From contig CAZKHG010000004.1 in the NCBI GenBank assembly GCA_964552655.1, positions 45,494 to 109,493 on the forward strand: a stretch of 64,000 nt of DNA. Direction: 5' to 3'. The position numbers and the translations under genes were made by a program. The stretch's first letter is position 1. Every line of letters starts with the position of its first letter. The DNA is from CAZKHG01 sp964552655. Its GTDB lineage: Bacteria > Bacteroidota > Bacteroidia > Bacteroidales > Tenuifilaceae. Of the stretch, positions 37,090 to 47,016 are shown one piece after another. A model generated the notes under the pieces. The model had not been told where the DNA came from and ran no database searches. It saw only the letters and a program-made list of their open reading frames with translations.

Positions 37090-39303
37090 TTGATCAGAGT
37101 AAATAAAATAGTTTTCTTGCTTTTTATAGTTTTTTCTTTTAAGTTTATTTCCGCTCAGGAAATTGAAAATAGAAAGAAAATCGATAGCCTGTTAGTATTA
37201 ACCAAGAACGCAGATATTCAGGATAAAGTAACTTTATACGACAATATCTCCAGGTTATTCCCAAAGAATTATTCCGATTCAATTTTTTACTACTCCAACC
37301 TATCTATAGAGGCTGCTAAAAAGGATAGAAGTGATTTTTCGTTTGGGGAAGCATATAACAGCCTGGGAAATTCCTATTACCAAATTAACAAATTTGAGGA
37401 AGCCCTGGGATACTTCTTAAAATCGAAGGAATACCGGACTAAAACTCAGGACAAAACGAGAATTGCAGCAGCATATGCTGACCTTTCCCGAACCTATTAT
37501 CACCTAAAAAGATACAGTGAATCAATTGATAACTTTCGGATCAGTGCATCATTGTACTTGGAGGATGAAAACTGGATCAAGGAATCTGAAATGCTATACA
37601 ATATTGCAAACGTATATTACCAACTCAACGATTTAAATAAGGTGCTGGAATACTCCATCAAAGCAGCCAATATATTAATTACCAATAATATAACCACCGG
37701 GTTGGGCAGAATTTATAATTTTATAGGGTATGTACATCAGGCGCTGAAGAATATAGACCTTGCCGAGGAGTACTATTTAAAATCGTATGAATTGTACTTA
37801 AAAGACAACAATAATAAGGGGTTGGCCACAGCACTAAATAACCTGGGTACCATATATGGGGATAAACGTGAAAATCAGAAGGCTATTGAGTATTATACAA
37901 GATCTTATGAGTACGCAAAAAAAATAAGCGATAACGATGGGATTGCGACCGCGCTGAATAACATCGGCTACCTAAACATTGAGCTTAACCAAATAGAAAA
38001 GGGGCTAAAAAACTATGAGGAATCGCTTCGTTACAGCAAGGATCTCGACGATCAATCCGGGTATGTTAATACCTTTAATAATATTGCCGCTGCATATCTT
38101 AAAGCTGGGAACCTGGTAAAAGCCGAAGAGTATGTAAATATTGCATTACCCATGGCCAAAAAGCTTACTGAACTGGCCATTATTCAGGAAAGCTACCAGA
38201 TTCTACATAGAATTTATGCAAAAAAAGGTCAATTTGAAAAGGCATATAAATATCAAGGCATGCAGCTGGCATACAACGACAGCCTTTACAACCAGGAACG
38301 TACAGCCAGTGTTCTTGAAATGCAAACCCGGTTTGAGACCGAAGCAAAAGAAAAAGAGATTCAGCTCCTTAGAAAAGATAACCAAATCAGCATACTTGAG
38401 GTTGAAAGACATAAAACTTTCCAGAAATACCTCATCCTATCCCTTTCATTGCTTATTGTTCTCATTATTGTTGTTTTTTATAACCTCAGAAGCAGAAAAA
38501 AGAACAATAAGTTACTATCCGAGAAAAATTTTCAACTCGAACTTGCCAACCAGAAACTGGTTGAATCTGAGCAAAATCTTCGTGAATTAAATGCAACAAA
38601 GGATAAATTTTTCTCCATTATTGCCCACGATTTAAAAAACCCGTTCAATGCACTTCTGGGTTTTAGCGAGCTCCTGGAGCATAATTTTGATTCCTATTCC
38701 CGCGAGGAGACCAAGGAGTACATAAATGTGATATATGAGACATCCCAAAGCTTATTTAAGCTGCTGGATAATCTTTTACAATGGTCCAGAACACAGACAG
38801 GATCAATCACCTACCATCCATCAAGTATTGAACTTTACCCAATTATCAGGCAGGAGGTCGAGCTGTTGCAGGTTAATGCCGACAGGAAAAGAATAAAGGT
38901 TAAAATCCTGGTTGATGAAAGAACCACTGCCTTTGCCGATAAGATAATTATTTCATCCGTTATCAGAAACTTGTTAAACAACGCCATCAAGTTCACAGAT
39001 ATAAATGGCAGAGTGGAAATCTGGGCCCGGGAAAGCTTTGAGAATATTGAGGTATCCGTTTCCGACTCCGGCATTGGCATTGAACCTGATGATATTGATA
39101 AGCTCTTCAGGCTTGATAGCACCCTTACCACAAAAGGCACTGCAAACGAGGAAGGAACAGGGCTTGGCTTACTGCTTTGCAAAGAGTTTGTTGAGAAAAA
39201 CAATGGCAAAATCTGGGTAACAAGTAAAAAGGGAAAGGGGAGTACATTCTATTTTACACTTCCTAAGAAACCGGCTGATCTGCCCAGTAATCAGACGTTA
39301 TAA
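37090..39303 (+). CDS. TPR-repeat sensor histidine kinase
   Basis: 737 residues if it starts at TTG 37090. No ATG fits before the signal peptide (MIRVNKIVFLLFIVFSFKFISA), so TTG seems to be used. Tetratricopeptide repeats fill about 82-400, in the periplasm. A coiled coil, one membrane helix (about 447-466) and a second coiled coil follow. The kinase has His513 in FFSIIAHDLKNPFNALLGF, N-box RNLLNNAIKFT, and SDSGIGIEP and EGTGLGLLLCKEF ATP motifs. There is no receiver domain and no adjacent response regulator. It resembles the 41911 kinase and sits between xseA and xseB. Confidence 0.92.
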   Translation: MIRVNKIVFLLFIVFSFKFISAQEIENRKKIDSLLVLTKNADIQDKVTLYDNISRLFPKNYSDSIFYYSNLSIEAAKKDRSDFSFGEAYNSLGNSYYQINKFEEALGYFLKSKEYRTKTQDKTRIAAAYADLSRTYYHLKRYSESIDNFRISASLYLEDENWIKESEMLYNIANVYYQLNDLNKVLEYSIKAANILITNNITTGLGRIYNFIGYVHQALKNIDLAEEYYLKSYELYLKDNNNKGLATALNNLGTIYGDKRENQKAIEYYTRSYEYAKKISDNDGIATALNNIGYLNIELNQIEKGLKNYEESLRYSKDLDDQSGYVNTFNNIAAAYLKAGNLVKAEEYVNIALPMAKKLTELAIIQESYQILHRIYAKKGQFEKAYKYQGMQLAYNDSLYNQERTASVLEMQTRFETEAKEKEIQLLRKDNQISILEVERHKTFQKYLILSLSLLIVLIIVVFYNLRSRKKNNKLLSEKNFQLELANQKLVESEQNLRELNATKDKFFSIIAHDLKNPFNALLGFSELLEHNFDSYSREETKEYINVIYETSQSLFKLLDNLLQWSRTQTGSITYHPSSIELYPIIRQEVELLQVNADRKRIKVKILVDERTTAFADKIIISSVIRNLLNNAIKFTDINGRVEIWARESFENIEVSVSDSGIGIEPDDIDKLFRLDSTLTTKGTANEEGTGLGLLLCKEFVEKNNGKIWVTSKKGKGSTFYFTLPKKPADLPSNQTL

Positions 39304-39416
39304 GCCAACTCAATATATTTTTCACCTAAAATAACAACCCGATTCTATGGTTTTTTAACCCATATAGATTAATTTAGTAAGGTTTTAGCAAGTAAATATT
39401 TCAAACTAAATGCAAG

Positions 39417-41894
39417 ATGTACATCAATAGAAATATATTATACCTTTTACTATCATTTTTTAGTATTAGCCTTTATTCTCAGGACAATTTAGTTGTTTAC
39501 AAAAATAGAATTGACAGCCTGGAGAAGTTGACCAGAAAAACCCGAAAAAGCGAATTAGCCGAAGTCTATAAGAAAATATCAGAGAACTATATCAATATGG
39601 CTGATATCGACCAGAACTCACCATATCAGCTATACTTAAAAGCATTGGATTACGCGGATAAGGAGAATAAAATCGGCGTAGAAATTAATAATGATTTTTA
39701 TATTGGGAGCTCCCTGCTGATCAAAGGAAGAGTTTTTGGGATACTCGCTGATTTTAATAATGATAATGATACGCTAAACCTTTCAATTGATTTTCTGAAA
39801 AAGGCTATTACCTTTTTATCAAAAACAGACAGCTTAGATAATCTGATTATAGCATACAATAAACTTATAGTAGCTTACCAATCAACCGGTGAGCTTGATA
39901 AGGCAATTCAGGTTTGTGATACCGTAAGCCTATTAAAACTTGACCAAATAAAGAAAATAAGAAATCTGACAGAATTCTACTATTTAAAGGGTACAACACA
40001 TGCATACAAAAATGATTTTCCAAAATCCATTGAAACTTTCCTGACGCTTTTAAACTTTGCCACTGCAAATGCTGATACCATATCCATTTCAAGAAGTTTA
40101 AATTCTTTAGGGGCAATTGAGTTTTTTCAGGGAAACTACTCCAAAGCCCTTGAATATTATATTGGCTCATTGAATATTAGCCAGAAGAAAAAGGAAACCT
40201 CAAAGAATGATATTGAAAGGGATGATGCCGCTAAAGAAGCAGCTGTTAGGCAGGTCAATATTGGCAATGTTCTAAAAGAGATGAAACAGTACGATCAGGC
40301 ACTAAAATATTACAACGATGCATTATCGTATTTTCAACAAAAAAATGATTCTGATTCAAAAGGCTTTGCAGCCGACTGCTTCAACAATATCGGGATAATT
40401 TTTGGGAATCAGAAAAAGTTTGAGGAAGCTGAAAGTTACTATGAGGAATCTATTAAGTTGAGTCAAGATATTAAAGATTCAACAAAATTAATGACTACCT
40501 ATATCAACCTTGGATACACTCAAACAGATAAAGAAGAATATTCCAAAGCCCGTCAATCATATCAAAGAGCTTTGCGAATTGCCACGGCAATGGGTGATAA
40601 AAGGAGGATTGCTCTTATCTCAGCCAACCTTGGCGATGTTTATCAATCGGATAATCAGCCAAAAGAGGCAATCAACTATTATAACTCAAGCCTGCAAAGA
40701 GCCCTGGAATTGGGGATTAAAGATCTTCAGAAACAAATTTATCAAGGATTGTCTAACTCTTACGAAATGCTTGGTGATCTTGGGAAAGCCCTGGAATATT
40801 ACAAGTTATTCAGCACTACCAAGGACTCGCTTTTGAATGAAAATACACAACAAATTATCTCTGAGCTAAACACTAAATACCAAACCGAACAAAAAGAGAA
40901 GGATAACCAGCTGCTTAAATCCAATAATGAAACCCTTGAACTTAAGGGTAAACGCGATCAGCTGGTGAAATGGGGAATGGGCTTTATCATCACCCTGATT
41001 ATGGTTTTTGCCGTATTTGTTTACATCCAGCTGCAGGAGAAGAAAAAGAAGAATATATTGCTTGCAGAACAGAAGGAGGAGATTGAAGCCCAGCGGGATG
41101 AGATTATGGTACAGAAAGATCTGCTGGCCAAACAGAAACAGGAGATTACGGACAGTATCTATTATGCCCGCCGGATACAGCGGGCTGTACTCCCACCCGA
41201 ACAGGCTTCATCTGACCTTCTTCCCGAGCATTTTATCCTTTTCAAACCCCGCGACATTGTGAGCGGTGATTTTTACTGGATGACCAAACGGGAGAACAAA
41301 ACCATACTGGTTGATGCCGATTGTACCGGCCATGGCGTTCCCGGAGCGTTCATGAGCATGTTGGGTGTTGCATTCCTGAATGAAATAGTATCAGGCTGCG
41401 ATAACCTTCGCGCTGACCTGATTCTCAACCAGCTGCGCGAATTTGTAAAAACCACACTGGGCCAAAGGGGGAAACAGGACGAGGCCAAGGATGGAATGGA
41501 TATCGCCCTTTGTATTATTGAATGGGATACCAATACAATTCAGTATGCCGGAGCCTACAATCCGCTCTACTATTTCAAAAACGGGGTATTCAACGAGATA
41601 AAAGCTGATAAAATGCCTATTGGCATTTACATCAAGGATAACGAACCATTTACCAATAATGTAGTTGAGTTTAGCAAAGGGGATACATTTTACATCTTCT
41701 CCGATGGCTATGTGAGCCAGTTTGGAGGTACCGATGGCCGGAAGTTTATGACCAAACCATTTAAAGCGTTACTGGAAACCATCCAGAGCAGATCAATGGC
41801 TGAGCAAATGAAAATTCTTGATGAGGCCCTGCTGGAATGGCAAGGTAACTTTGAGCAGGTGGACGATATCAGTGTAATTGGTTTTAGGTTCTAA
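39417..41894 (+). CDS. TPR-repeat SpoIIE/PP2C-type serine phosphatase
   Basis: 825 residues with a signal peptide (about 1-22), periplasmic tetratricopeptide repeats (about 60-500, e.g. NSLGAIEFFQGNYSKALEYY), one membrane helix near 520-540, and a long charged coiled coil. The cytoplasmic SpoIIE domain occupies about 577-825: ARRIQRAVLPPEQ, PRDIVSGDFYW, DADCTGHGVPGAFMSMLG, FSDGYVSQFGG and VDDISVIGFRF, carrying the metal-binding Asp residues. It should dephosphorylate Ser/Thr in a partner-switch protein; no anti-sigma antagonist is encoded nearby. It shares its architecture with the two flanking kinases but swaps the output domain. Confidence 0.93.
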   Translation: MYINRNILYLLLSFFSISLYSQDNLVVYKNRIDSLEKLTRKTRKSELAEVYKKISENYINMADIDQNSPYQLYLKALDYADKENKIGVEINNDFYIGSSLLIKGRVFGILADFNNDNDTLNLSIDFLKKAITFLSKTDSLDNLIIAYNKLIVAYQSTGELDKAIQVCDTVSLLKLDQIKKIRNLTEFYYLKGTTHAYKNDFPKSIETFLTLLNFATANADTISISRSLNSLGAIEFFQGNYSKALEYYIGSLNISQKKKETSKNDIERDDAAKEAAVRQVNIGNVLKEMKQYDQALKYYNDALSYFQQKNDSDSKGFAADCFNNIGIIFGNQKKFEEAESYYEESIKLSQDIKDSTKLMTTYINLGYTQTDKEEYSKARQSYQRALRIATAMGDKRRIALISANLGDVYQSDNQPKEAINYYNSSLQRALELGIKDLQKQIYQGLSNSYEMLGDLGKALEYYKLFSTTKDSLLNENTQQIISELNTKYQTEQKEKDNQLLKSNNETLELKGKRDQLVKWGMGFIITLIMVFAVFVYIQLQEKKKKNILLAEQKEEIEAQRDEIMVQKDLLAKQKQEITDSIYYARRIQRAVLPPEQASSDLLPEHFILFKPRDIVSGDFYWMTKRENKTILVDADCTGHGVPGAFMSMLGVAFLNEIVSGCDNLRADLILNQLREFVKTTLGQRGKQDEAKDGMDIALCIIEWDTNTIQYAGAYNPLYYFKNGVFNEIKADKMPIGIYIKDNEPFTNNVVEFSKGDTFYIFSDGYVSQFGGTDGRKFMTKPFKALLETIQSRSMAEQMKILDEALLEWQGNFEQVDDISVIGFRF

Positions 41895-41910
41895 ATTATA
41901 CTGGCAAAAC

Positions 41911-44787
41911 ATGGTTAAGAGCCCGTCTTTTGCATTTCTCCTTTTATTTCTCCTTACAAATTTCTGGGGTTACCCTCAAAATATTGATACCAAATCGGGT
42001 AAAGACAGCCTTTTGTATTGGGCAAGCGTGTATCTTGATGAAGATCCGCAAAAAGCCCTTAGCTACTCGGTTGCGGCTTATGCAGCAAAAAATTCTGACA
42101 AAAACTATAAATTTGAGTCTTTGCTCCACCTGGCAGAATCTTATCTAAACCTGGGTGCGTATGATAAAACAAGAACCTACATCGATTCAGCCCTATTAAT
42201 TTCTGATGCATCAAAAAATCTTAAGCAAAAAATCAAAGCGTTAAAACTTTCCGGTGAACTGGATTTTCAACTTGGAAACAGCACCAGTGCTAACAAATCA
42301 TTAAATCAAGCCAGACAATTGGCTCATAATAATAAAATGCCCGATGAGGAAATTGGAATTGTATTACAAATTGGAGATTACCTCAAGCAACAGGGGCGTT
42401 TTAAAGAATCAATTAAAACAAAAAGGGTTGCCTTAGACATTGCAATAAAATCGAAGGACAACAGGCAAATAGCCGATTGCTGGAAAGGACTTGGCAATAC
42501 ATACTGGTATTTCAGCTTTTTTAACGAGGCGCTCGAACACTTTTACAAAGGGTATATCATTTACGATGAATTTAAAGATACGCTTCAGGTTATCAGTTCC
42601 TTAAAAAACCTGAGCTTATGCTATCGTGATTTGGGCAACTACGAAAAAGCGTTAAGCCAGCTGAACCTGGCCATGAAAATCCTTGAAAATAAAGACAGTG
42701 AAATTGAGGTGTCGGAAATATTCAATTCCCTGGGCAGCTTAAATTACAGGTTTAACCGTTATGCTGAAGCCTTAACCTACTATAAACAAAGTCTGGAAAT
42801 CCGGAATAAATTAGGATTACTTACATCAACTGCAAATACCCTGGAAAATATTGCCAGAGCCTACCTGAAAAAGAATCAGTATGACGAAGCTATTTCAGCA
42901 TTGGACAAAGCTTATGAAATTCGGGTTCAACTGTACGATCAGCTGGCAACGGCATCAACCCTTAATGAGATGGGTAACTTATATAACCAAAAAGGGAATA
43001 TTGCAGAGGCGTTACGTAGGTACCTACAGTCATTAAAAATCCGTCAGCAGATTGGGAACAGTAAGGAAATTGCAAAATCTCTAACAAATATTGGTTTAAC
43101 TTACAGGAAACTTGGACTGATAAATAACGCCACCAGGTATCTTGAGCAGGCCAAACAGCTTATTAACATGGAAGATCCCCAGGAGGCATCTTATATATTA
43201 ATCAACCTGGGGAATTTGTATATCGATCAGAAATTGTACGATAAAGCCTTATCGGTTTTTCAGGAAGCGCTTTTTTACCGCGAAAAAACCGGCGATGAAA
43301 TTGGCATTGCCAAGTCTTTAAAAAGTCTTGCACTGGCACAACAGCAACAGGGGCTTTTCGATAAAGCAGCAGGAAACTTACAAAAAGCATTGAAAATTGC
43401 CCGTAAACTGAATGATGGCAGGGCAATTGCAGATGTTCTGAATGATCTTGGCAACCTTGAGCGGCAACGAGGAAGGCTGAAAGAGGCAAAAAAATATTTT
43501 GAGGATGCAGCGTTGACCTACGATGAATCCGCAATATTTGATGGAAAAGCGCTTTGCCTGAGAAAGGTTGGTGAGGTACAGATAAAACTCGGGCAACTGG
43601 ATGAAGCTGAAAAAAATATCAACCTTTCTATAAACCTTGGAAAAGAGATTGGGAATATGGCCTTAGTCCAATTTGGTTATTTGGCTAAAAATGAATTCTA
43701 TAAGGCGAAAAATAACTACAAGCTCGCTTACGATTTTTATGTGAAACACATAAAACTACGCGACAGCTTAGAAAATATGAGGAAAAATGAAACAAACCTC
43801 GAAGCTCAGCTTGATCTGGAGCTAGATAAGAAGAGAGAGGAGCTGCGGCTTTTGGAGAGCGAAGTTGAAGTGCTTAAAAAAGAGGCCACCGTTAAAGAGC
43901 TGAAAATTGAAAAACAACACCTGAATCAAGTCCTACTTATTGTGATTTCCCTCCTAATATTAACAGTTGCAGGCGGTTCCCTGTATTTATACTACCAAAA
44001 GAAAAAGCACAATAAATTACTGGTTGAGAACATCAACCTGATAAAGGAAATGAATGATAAGCTGGCCCAGTCGGAGATAGATCTGATTACCAACATTCAA
44101 ACTAAAAACAAGCTGTTTTCTATTATTGCACACGATCTGCGGAGCCCCTTTACAGGTTTGATCGGGCTAACCGGGATACTGGCATCCAAATCCAATGAAC
44201 TTACCAAAGAGGAAGTTGCAGAATACTCAAAGGAAATAAATAATTCATCCGAGAAACTGCTTTCGTTGATTGAGAACCTCCTAACCTGGGCGCGGAGCCA
44301 GAAGGGGGAAATCAAGCTAAACCCCGGGCATCATAACCTCAAATCCATTATTGAACCGGTGGTTGAAATCGCTTCAACATCAGCAAAAAGGAAACAGATT
44401 CAACTTAATATTAACATTAAAAACGATATCAGCGTATATGCTGACCTTGAAACAATTACCACAGTATTTAGAAACCTTATTTCAAATGCCATAAAATTTA
44501 CTCCACCCAAAGGGAATGTGAAAATCTCAGCTACCAACAAGAAGGAAAAAGTTGAAATACTTATCTCCGATAACGGTGTTGGGATAAGCCCTCAAAACCT
44601 ATCCGGGCTATTTCACATCAATAAAAATATCTCAACCAAAGGAACTGAAAATGAGCGGGGAACCGGTTTGGGGCTAATCATTTGCAAAGATTTTGTGGAG
44701 AAAAATAATGGTACTATCAGCGTTGATAGTGAACTAAATACAGGCACTACATTCAAGATTACCTTACCAAAACACCAAAATTCATGA
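41911..44787 (+). CDS. TPR-repeat sensor histidine kinase
   Basis: 958 residues from ATG 41911. A longer frame begins at TTG inside the preceding gene and is rejected. After a signal peptide come many TPRs (about 35-620) such as EIFNSLGSLNYRFNRYAEAL, a coiled coil, a membrane helix (near 670-690) and the kinase. His741 lies in FSIIAHDLRSPFTGLIGL; the ATP site has RNLISNAIKFT, SDNGVGISP and RGTGLGLIICKDF. There is no receiver domain. Its stop overlaps the xseB start (ATGA), so it is translationally coupled to xseB. Confidence 0.93.
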   Translation: MVKSPSFAFLLLFLLTNFWGYPQNIDTKSGKDSLLYWASVYLDEDPQKALSYSVAAYAAKNSDKNYKFESLLHLAESYLNLGAYDKTRTYIDSALLISDASKNLKQKIKALKLSGELDFQLGNSTSANKSLNQARQLAHNNKMPDEEIGIVLQIGDYLKQQGRFKESIKTKRVALDIAIKSKDNRQIADCWKGLGNTYWYFSFFNEALEHFYKGYIIYDEFKDTLQVISSLKNLSLCYRDLGNYEKALSQLNLAMKILENKDSEIEVSEIFNSLGSLNYRFNRYAEALTYYKQSLEIRNKLGLLTSTANTLENIARAYLKKNQYDEAISALDKAYEIRVQLYDQLATASTLNEMGNLYNQKGNIAEALRRYLQSLKIRQQIGNSKEIAKSLTNIGLTYRKLGLINNATRYLEQAKQLINMEDPQEASYILINLGNLYIDQKLYDKALSVFQEALFYREKTGDEIGIAKSLKSLALAQQQQGLFDKAAGNLQKALKIARKLNDGRAIADVLNDLGNLERQRGRLKEAKKYFEDAALTYDESAIFDGKALCLRKVGEVQIKLGQLDEAEKNINLSINLGKEIGNMALVQFGYLAKNEFYKAKNNYKLAYDFYVKHIKLRDSLENMRKNETNLEAQLDLELDKKREELRLLESEVEVLKKEATVKELKIEKQHLNQVLLIVISLLILTVAGGSLYLYYQKKKHNKLLVENINLIKEMNDKLAQSEIDLITNIQTKNKLFSIIAHDLRSPFTGLIGLTGILASKSNELTKEEVAEYSKEINNSSEKLLSLIENLLTWARSQKGEIKLNPGHHNLKSIIEPVVEIASTSAKRKQIQLNINIKNDISVYADLETITTVFRNLISNAIKFTPPKGNVKISATNKKEKVEILISDNGVGISPQNLSGLFHINKNISTKGTENERGTGLGLIICKDFVEKNNGTISVDSELNTGTTFKITLPKHQNS

Positions 44788-44987
44788 ACAAGAAACAGCT
44801 TTCATACAGCGATGCAATAGCAGAAATTGAGCTGATAATAGAAAAACTCGAAAACGATGAGCTGGATGTTGATGACCTTACCAGAAAAGTAAAGAGAGTT
44901 GCAGAATTACTGAACTACTGCAAGATGAAACTAAGAAATACCGAAGAGGAGGTACAAAAGATCCTAAAAGATTTTGCTGATGAATAG
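44784..44987 (+). CDS. xseB: Exodeoxyribonuclease VII small subunit
   Basis: 67 residues with the XseB pattern: SYSDAIAEIELIIEKLENDE followed by a second amphipathic helix and an acidic end. It forms the coiled, multi-copy stalk of ExoVII together with XseA. The ATG overlaps the stop of the TPR histidine kinase (ATGA). xseB normally lies directly beside xseA; here the two are split by 7.8 kb. Confidence 0.92.
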   Translation: MNKKQLSYSDAIAEIELIIEKLENDELDVDDLTRKVKRVAELLNYCKMKLRNTEEEVQKILKDFADE

Positions 44988-45021
44988 CTAATTTCCTATT
45001 CACCTGATTATAAAATACTTA

Positions 45022-46884
45022 CTATTTGAGAGACATTTTTCGGGGTTTTATCATATTTTCAGGAGCTAAAATCTGATCGAGTTGCTCTTTGGTTAGCAAC
45101 TTCTTTTCGAGAACGAGTTCAAATACGCTCCGGTTATTAACCAAGGCTTCTTTTGCAAGCTGTGTGCAGGTCTCATACCCTAGAAAAGGGTTTAATGCAG
45201 TAACCAGCCCGATACTATTGTAAACCATCTGCCTGCACCTTTCTTCATTTGCAGTGATACCATCCACACACCTGTATTTCAAGGTGTTCATGCCGTTTTT
45301 AAGCATCTCTATTGAATCAAAAATGCTTTGCACAATTACGGGTTCAAAAACATTTAGTTCAAGCTGGCCAGCCTCAGCAGCAAGGGTTACAGTGAGATCA
45401 TTCCCTATCACTTTAAAAGCAATCTGGTTGACAACTTCGGGGATAACCGGGTTCACCTTACCCGGCATAATGGATGATCCGGGTTGCATTGGCGGCAGGT
45501 TAATTTCGTTGATACCAGTTCTTGGCCCGGAAGAAAGTAACCGTAAATCATTACATATTTTGGAAAGTTTTACTGCAAGCCTTTTAACTGCTGATGAATA
45601 CATAATGAACGATCCTGTGTCCTGAGTTGCTTCAACCAGATTCTGGGCAAGCACAACTTCCAGTCCGGATATCCGCTTAAGGTGTTTTACAACTGCATCT
45701 GAGTAACCCGGTTCTGAGTTAATACCAGTTCCTATGGCTGTTGCTCCCATATTTACCTCAAGAAATAATCTCGCATTTTGATTTAACCGTTCCACCTCCT
45801 CGGTGAGCAGCACAGCATAAGCCTCAAATTCCTGACCCAGAGTCATTGGAACGGCATCCTGCAGCTGGGTTCTGCCCATCTTGATGATATTTTTAAATTC
45901 ATCTGCCTTGGTTTTGAATGATTCTATAAGGTTTGAGAGCACCTCAACCAATTTTTTGTTTGAACTGATCAGGGCAATCTTTACCGAAGTTGGGTAGGCA
46001 TCATTTGTGGATTGAGAAAGGTTAACATGATTATTGGGGTGACAATACTGGTATTCTCCTTTCTCATGGCCTAAAATTTCCAGTGCTCTATTTGCGATTA
46101 CCTCGTTGGCGTTCATATTGGTTGATGTACCAGCCCCTCCCTGGATCATATCTACCACAAAGTGGTTGTGATACTTCCCATGGCGAATTTCCTGACTTGA
46201 CAAAACTATGGCATCTTTTATTTTACCATCAAGCAGATTTAGCTCATGATTTGCCTCGGCTGCGGCCTCTTTTACCATGGCTAAAGCATCAATCAAAGCC
46301 GGGTAAAAGTTGAGTGGAACTCCTGAAATGTTAAAATTCTCAATTGCCCTGAGGGTTTGAATGCCATAGTATGCTTCAGCAGGAACATCCCGTTCACCAA
46401 GCAAATCGTGTTCTCTCCTGGTACTCCCCGATTCATACTGCGATGCCGGGTTAATCATCCGGTTATTGGCATTCCGCATTCTGCGTGAGATCACCCTCGC
46501 GATATTGGAGAAAATCTTCAGGGTGGTCTCTGCGCTCTTATTGAAAAAATCCTTATTAACAAGCAAAACTATTGTATCTCTCAATGCCCTTGCAGAGGTT
46601 GAATGTGGTGAATCGCTTGCCCATGATCCTTCCCCTAAGAAATCGCCTTTACCAAAGTGGGTTAGCTTAAGTTCAACCCCAAACGGGCTGCTTTTAAAAA
46701 GTTCAACCTCACCATCATAAATAATAAAAATATCCTCCCTGGGGCCATTCTCCCTAAAAAGCAGCTCATTCTGCCTGTACTTCTTTTCCCCCACACTCAA
46801 TGATAACTCGTTCAGTTCGCCTTCATTCAGACCTCTAAACAGCTCTATTCTCTTTAAAAACAATAATATATCCTTCTGATTCAT
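45022..46884 (-). CDS. aspA: Aspartate ammonia-lyase with N-terminal cyclic-nucleotide-binding domain
   Basis: 620 residues against about 470 for a normal aspartase. Residues 1 to about 135 are a CNB (CAP-ED) fold: [26 protein letters not shown], and a phosphate-cassette-like [22 protein letters not shown] at 80-101. The Arg expected after the Pro is His94, so ligand binding is uncertain. The aspartase begins near 156 ([20 protein letters not shown]) and has [11 protein letters not shown] and the signature [11 protein letters not shown] at 468-478. It converts aspartate to fumarate and ammonia in the cytoplasm. The CNB domain would be a regulatory module. It has its own promoter and a single-gene transcript. 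Confidence 0.94.
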   Translation of the reverse strand: MNQKDILLFLKRIELFRGLNEGELNELSLSVGEKKYRQNELLFRENGPREDIFIIYDGEVELFKSSPFGVELKLTHFGKGDFLGEGSWASDSPHSTSARALRDTIVLLVNKDFFNKSAETTLKIFSNIARVISRRMRNANNRMINPASQYESGSTRREHDLLGERDVPAEAYYGIQTLRAIENFNISGVPLNFYPALIDALAMVKEAAAEANHELNLLDGKIKDAIVLSSQEIRHGKYHNHFVVDMIQGGAGTSTNMNANEVIANRALEILGHEKGEYQYCHPNNHVNLSQSTNDAYPTSVKIALISSNKKLVEVLSNLIESFKTKADEFKNIIKMGRTQLQDAVPMTLGQEFEAYAVLLTEEVERLNQNARLFLEVNMGATAIGTGINSEPGYSDAVVKHLKRISGLEVVLAQNLVEATQDTGSFIMYSSAVKRLAVKLSKICNDLRLLSSGPRTGINEINLPPMQPGSSIMPGKVNPVIPEVVNQIAFKVIGNDLTVTLAAEAGQLELNVFEPVIVQSIFDSIEMLKNGMNTLKYRCVDGITANEERCRQMVYNSIGLVTALNPFLGYETCTQLAKEALVNNRSVFELVLEKKLLTKEQLDQILAPENMIKPRKMSLK

Positions 46885-46922
46885 AATGCTTTAGAATTAG
46901 AGATTACCCAGTTATATTTTAT

Positions 46923-46954
46923 CAAAGTTAAATAACAATTTCTAATTGAGCAGA
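46923..46954 (-). promoter_or_regulatory. Promoter of the CNB-aspartase gene
   Basis: On the minus strand TCTG (46954-46951), a 20-base spacer and TAACTTTG (46930-46923), the latter a perfect -7 box. The leader would be about 34 bases. Confidence 0.5.
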
Positions 46955-46966
46955 TTGAATTTGAAT

Positions 46967-46991
46967 AAAAAAACCCCGCATAAAAGCGGGG
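46967..46991 (-). terminator. Terminator of the trypsin-like protease operon
   Basis: CCCCGC/GCGGGG with a 6-base loop; on the minus strand it is followed by seven T. It lies 26 bases past the protease stop and separates the cassette from aspA. Confidence 0.85.
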
Positions 46992-47016
46992 CAAAACCAA
47001 ACCTAAACAACAAACC

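Noticed and set aside
39335..39370. Weak hairpin with a T-rich loop between the first kinase and the phosphatase genes
   Set aside because: Arms are imperfect and the Ts are in the loop, not after the stem.
41878..41910. TTG start of the second histidine kinase inside the phosphatase gene
   Set aside because: ATG 41911 directly precedes the signal peptide and avoids the overlap.
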